Assembly: GCA_016841005.1 (NCBI GenBank)
Contig: JAEORG010000455.1
Coordinates: 1-23,979, forward strand
Direction: 5' to 3'
DNA from: Candidatus Thorarchaeota archaeon
GTDB taxonomy: Archaea > Asgardarchaeota > Thorarchaeia > Thorarchaeales > Thorarchaeaceae
DNA length: 23,979 nucleotides
Shown: positions 22,374 through 23,979 of the stretch, in pieces
Position numbering within the stretch: position 1 is the first letter of the stretch
Layout of the letters: each line of letters starts with the position of its first letter
Position numbers and translations under genes: made by a program
Notes under the pieces: generated by a model
Told to the model about the DNA's origin: nothing
The model's input: the letters and a program-made list of their open reading frames with translations, nothing else
Database searches by the model: none

Positions 22374-23459
22374 GTCCCTTGGTGAAAAAGTCAGAAGATC
22401 AGAACCAACATCCGTTATTACTACAATGTCTTCTATACGAATTCCGAACTTCCCTTCCATGTAAATACCAGGTTCGACACTGTGAGTCATCCCAGGTTCA
22501 AGCACTTGTGCATTTCCACGAATAATATAAGGATGCTCATGAACCTCAAGACCAATACCATGACCTAAGCGATGAGTGAACTCATCTCCATAACCTGCTT
22601 CCTCAATTATTCTTCTAGCAATGCCATCTGCTGCACCACACTGTAATCCTGGTTTAAGTTTCTCAATTGCAGATTCATTTGCGTGTAAGACAATTGAGTG
22701 AACTTGTTTCTGCTCGTTTGTAGGATCTCCCACAACACCCACTCTGGTCATATCGGTATTGTATCCTTCAAGTGAACACCCACAGTCCATCAGGACTATA
22801 TCACCCTTCTCGAGTGGTTTCATACTAGACCCCGCATGAGGTAGCGCAGAATTCTCACCAAATTGCACAACCGCGAATGTCTGAGTACCACCTTGTCGTG
22901 CGATTTCATTCTGAACAAGCTGCATGACATCCTTCTCAGTCATTCCAATTTGAGCAGAGTTGAAAGCATTCATAACAGCCTTGTCAATAATATCACCAGC
23001 ATGCTTCATCTTCCCAATTTCCTCTGGGCTTTTTACAAGGCGCATCCTGTTAAGCTGAGCCGTGAGAGATAATGCTTCCTCGAATCCACCAAGAGCAGAT
23101 TTCACTTTCCAGAAAACACCAAGTGGTAATTGTTCGTCAAACATAACTCGGTATTTGTTCTTACCCCCAAGTGCATCAGCAAGCATTTCGTAGGGATCCT
23201 CATCTTCATTCCAAGGTAGAAATTTCGTTATCCATGTATTATTCTCATGATCTGAAACCTCAAACGAAGGAGCAATAATTAGAGGCTCTTCTTTTGGTCG
23301 TACAACTAATGCGACAAGACGTTCATGCATATTATATGAAGAACCAGTAATATACTGATATGCAGGAGATGGAGTCAGGAGGGCAAAATCAGCATTATTT
23401 TTCTCAATAACATTTCCAATTTGTTCAAGCCTTCGTCGATAAACATTCGTTTCGAGCAT
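22353..23459 (-). CDS. M24 family metallopeptidase (Xaa-Pro aminopeptidase/prolidase type)
   Basis: A 368-residue peptidase of the pita-bread fold that removes or splits N-terminal residues next to proline using two metal ions. An N-terminal creatinase-like domain (about 1-135, with YITGSS and an acidic loop) precedes the catalytic domain. All five metal ligands are visible: Asp225 (LMDCGCS), Asp236 (NTDMTR), His300 (RLGHGIGLEVHEHP), Glu329 (HSVEPGIY) and Glu343 (IRIEDIV). Length and order fit archaeal PepQ-like enzymes. There is no signal peptide, so it is cytoplasmic. The ATG at 23459 lacks a strong Shine-Dalgarno. Its 3' end overlaps the YkgJ-type gene by 21 bases, and it diverges from an MFS gene. 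Confidence 0.94.
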   Translation of the reverse strand: MLETNVYRRRLEQIGNVIEKNNADFALLTPSPAYQYITGSSYNMHERLVALVVRPKEEPLIIAPSFEVSDHENNTWITKFLPWNEDEDPYEMLADALGGKNKYRVMFDEQLPLGVFWKVKSALGGFEEALSLTAQLNRMRLVKSPEEIGKMKHAGDIIDKAVMNAFNSAQIGMTEKDVMQLVQNEIARQGGTQTFAVVQFGENSALPHAGSSMKPLEKGDIVLMDCGCSLEGYNTDMTRVGVVGDPTNEQKQVHSIVLHANESAIEKLKPGLQCGAADGIARRIIEEAGYGDEFTHRLGHGIGLEVHEHPYIIRGNAQVLEPGMTHSVEPGIYMEGKFGIRIEDIVVITDVGSDLLTFSPRDLFLIDG

Positions 23460-23563
23460 ATTGCAGGTCTCGCTGGACGATTTAGTTCTTAACTTGTAGA
23501 TAACCTATACGGTTGAGTCAATGATGTAGATAGTCATCACAAGCAGAGTTAATAGGTCCATGA

Positions 23564-23573
23564 AAAGCGCTTT
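23564..23573. promoter_or_regulatory. Perfect 10-bp palindrome upstream of the third MFS gene
   Basis: AAAGCGCTTT lies 27 bases before the MFS start codon in the spacer shared with the M24 peptidase. It may be a regulator site; a single copy makes this weak. Confidence 0.25.
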
Positions 23574-23599
23574 GATAATCAACTCAAGGATAGACCAAA

Positions 23600-23979
23600 A
23601 TGGTAGATAAACACTCGAAAGAGCCTCAAAAGCTTCCAGCTAGTGTTTATCTTGTCGGAGCACTTACTCAATTCGCATTAGGAATGCATGCTCCGTTTCT
23701 TAATACCTATGTCTTGGACATGGGTGCAACTTACGCTGAATTAGGTGCCTTTAGAAGTGTAGGGAATATCGCTCCAACGATTCTGCAACCTGTTTGGGGG
23801 GCATCTTCTGATAAAGCAGGACACACCAAAGCCTTTGTTGCATTTGGAACTATGACAGGGCTCTTTATGGTACTCTTATTCCTTTGGGCAGAAACTCCAT
23901 TACATATGATTCTCCTGTACGGAATTCAGTCAATTTTGTTTAGTATTCAGATTCCCACATGGCAATCACTGATTGGTGG
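23600..23979 (+). CDS. Major facilitator superfamily transporter, N-terminal part (cut by window edge)
   Basis: About 126 codons are open to the window edge. After a short polar start, the first membrane helix includes YLVGALTQFALGMHAPFLNTYVL. Next comes AELGAFRSVGNIAPTILQPVWG, then the MFS loop 2-3 motif as GASSDKAGHTKAF, and two further hydrophobic helices. AGGA at 23587-23590 lies nine bases before the ATG. It is not closely similar to the two MFS paralogues at 12724-16633: it lacks their STFFMIFVAE and DYPTGAL segments, so it belongs to another subfamily. The substrate is unknown. Confidence 0.88.
   Translation, partial: MVDKHSKEPQKLPASVYLVGALTQFALGMHAPFLNTYVLDMGATYAELGAFRSVGNIAPTILQPVWGASSDKAGHTKAFVAFGTMTGLFMVLLFLWAETPLHMILLYGIQSILFSIQIPTWQSLIG

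Noticed and set aside
1..23979. CRISPR arrays, tRNA or rRNA genes, insertion sequences
   Set aside because: No regularly spaced long repeats, cloverleaf-like spacers, rRNA-like sequence or transposase motifs were seen in any intergenic stretch; spacers are short apart from 14200-14736, which is covered by the small ORFs.

Overview
The window is a piece of an archaeal chromosome. The evidence is a DNA topoisomerase VI operon, a RadA recombinase, a CofE coenzyme F420 ligase, a geranylgeranyl reductase-type flavoprotein of ether-lipid synthesis, TATA-box-like promoters and U-tract terminators. A roadblock/LC7 protein beside radA, a TopVI-A core whose active-site region reads like eukaryotic Spo11, and repeated zinc-ribbon proteins fit an Asgard-type archaeon (Thorarchaeota-like is my best guess). 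That assignment is inference from gene content; no marker gene here settles it.

Layout: the left edge holds the N-terminal part of purA (minus strand), diverging from a geranylgeranyl reductase (plus). Next come radA and a roadblock gene (both minus), then a degenerate PAP2-like membrane protein (plus). At 4337-5608 a zinc ribbon and a TPR-like region share one reading frame that is cut by a single TAA. A TIM-barrel amidohydrolase converges on it. The minus-strand topoisomerase VI operon (B then A) fills 6690-10861. Its A subunit carries a histone-tail-like Lys-rich leader and two helix-hairpin-helix modules resembling the one in RadA. cofE diverges from this operon.

The region 11912-16633 is all minus strand. 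Read 5' to 3' it has an MFS transporter, a small two-helix membrane protein with cysteine pairs, two tandem homologous microproteins (33 residues or fewer), a possible 76-residue ORF overlapping the next start by ATGA, a second MFS paralogue, and a zinc-ribbon membrane-linked protein. A promoter region with repeated ATGGTT/AACCAT elements separates the first MFS gene from a plus-strand 3-hydroxyacyl-CoA dehydrogenase, which is followed by a lysophospholipase-like hydrolase. The right part holds a SERCA-like Ca2+ P-type ATPase (minus), a YkgJ-type cysteine-cluster protein (plus), an M24 aminopeptidase (minus) and the start of a third MFS transporter (plus).

The most unusual items are the paired microproteins at 14431-14633, the in-frame stop inside the zinc-ribbon/TPR gene, the HhH and Lys-rich fusion on TopVI-A with an insert in the TopVI-B ATPase domain, and the operator-like repeat cluster at 16651-16764. 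No tRNA, rRNA, CRISPR array or insertion sequence was recognised. Gene packing is tight, with several convergent pairs touching or overlapping.
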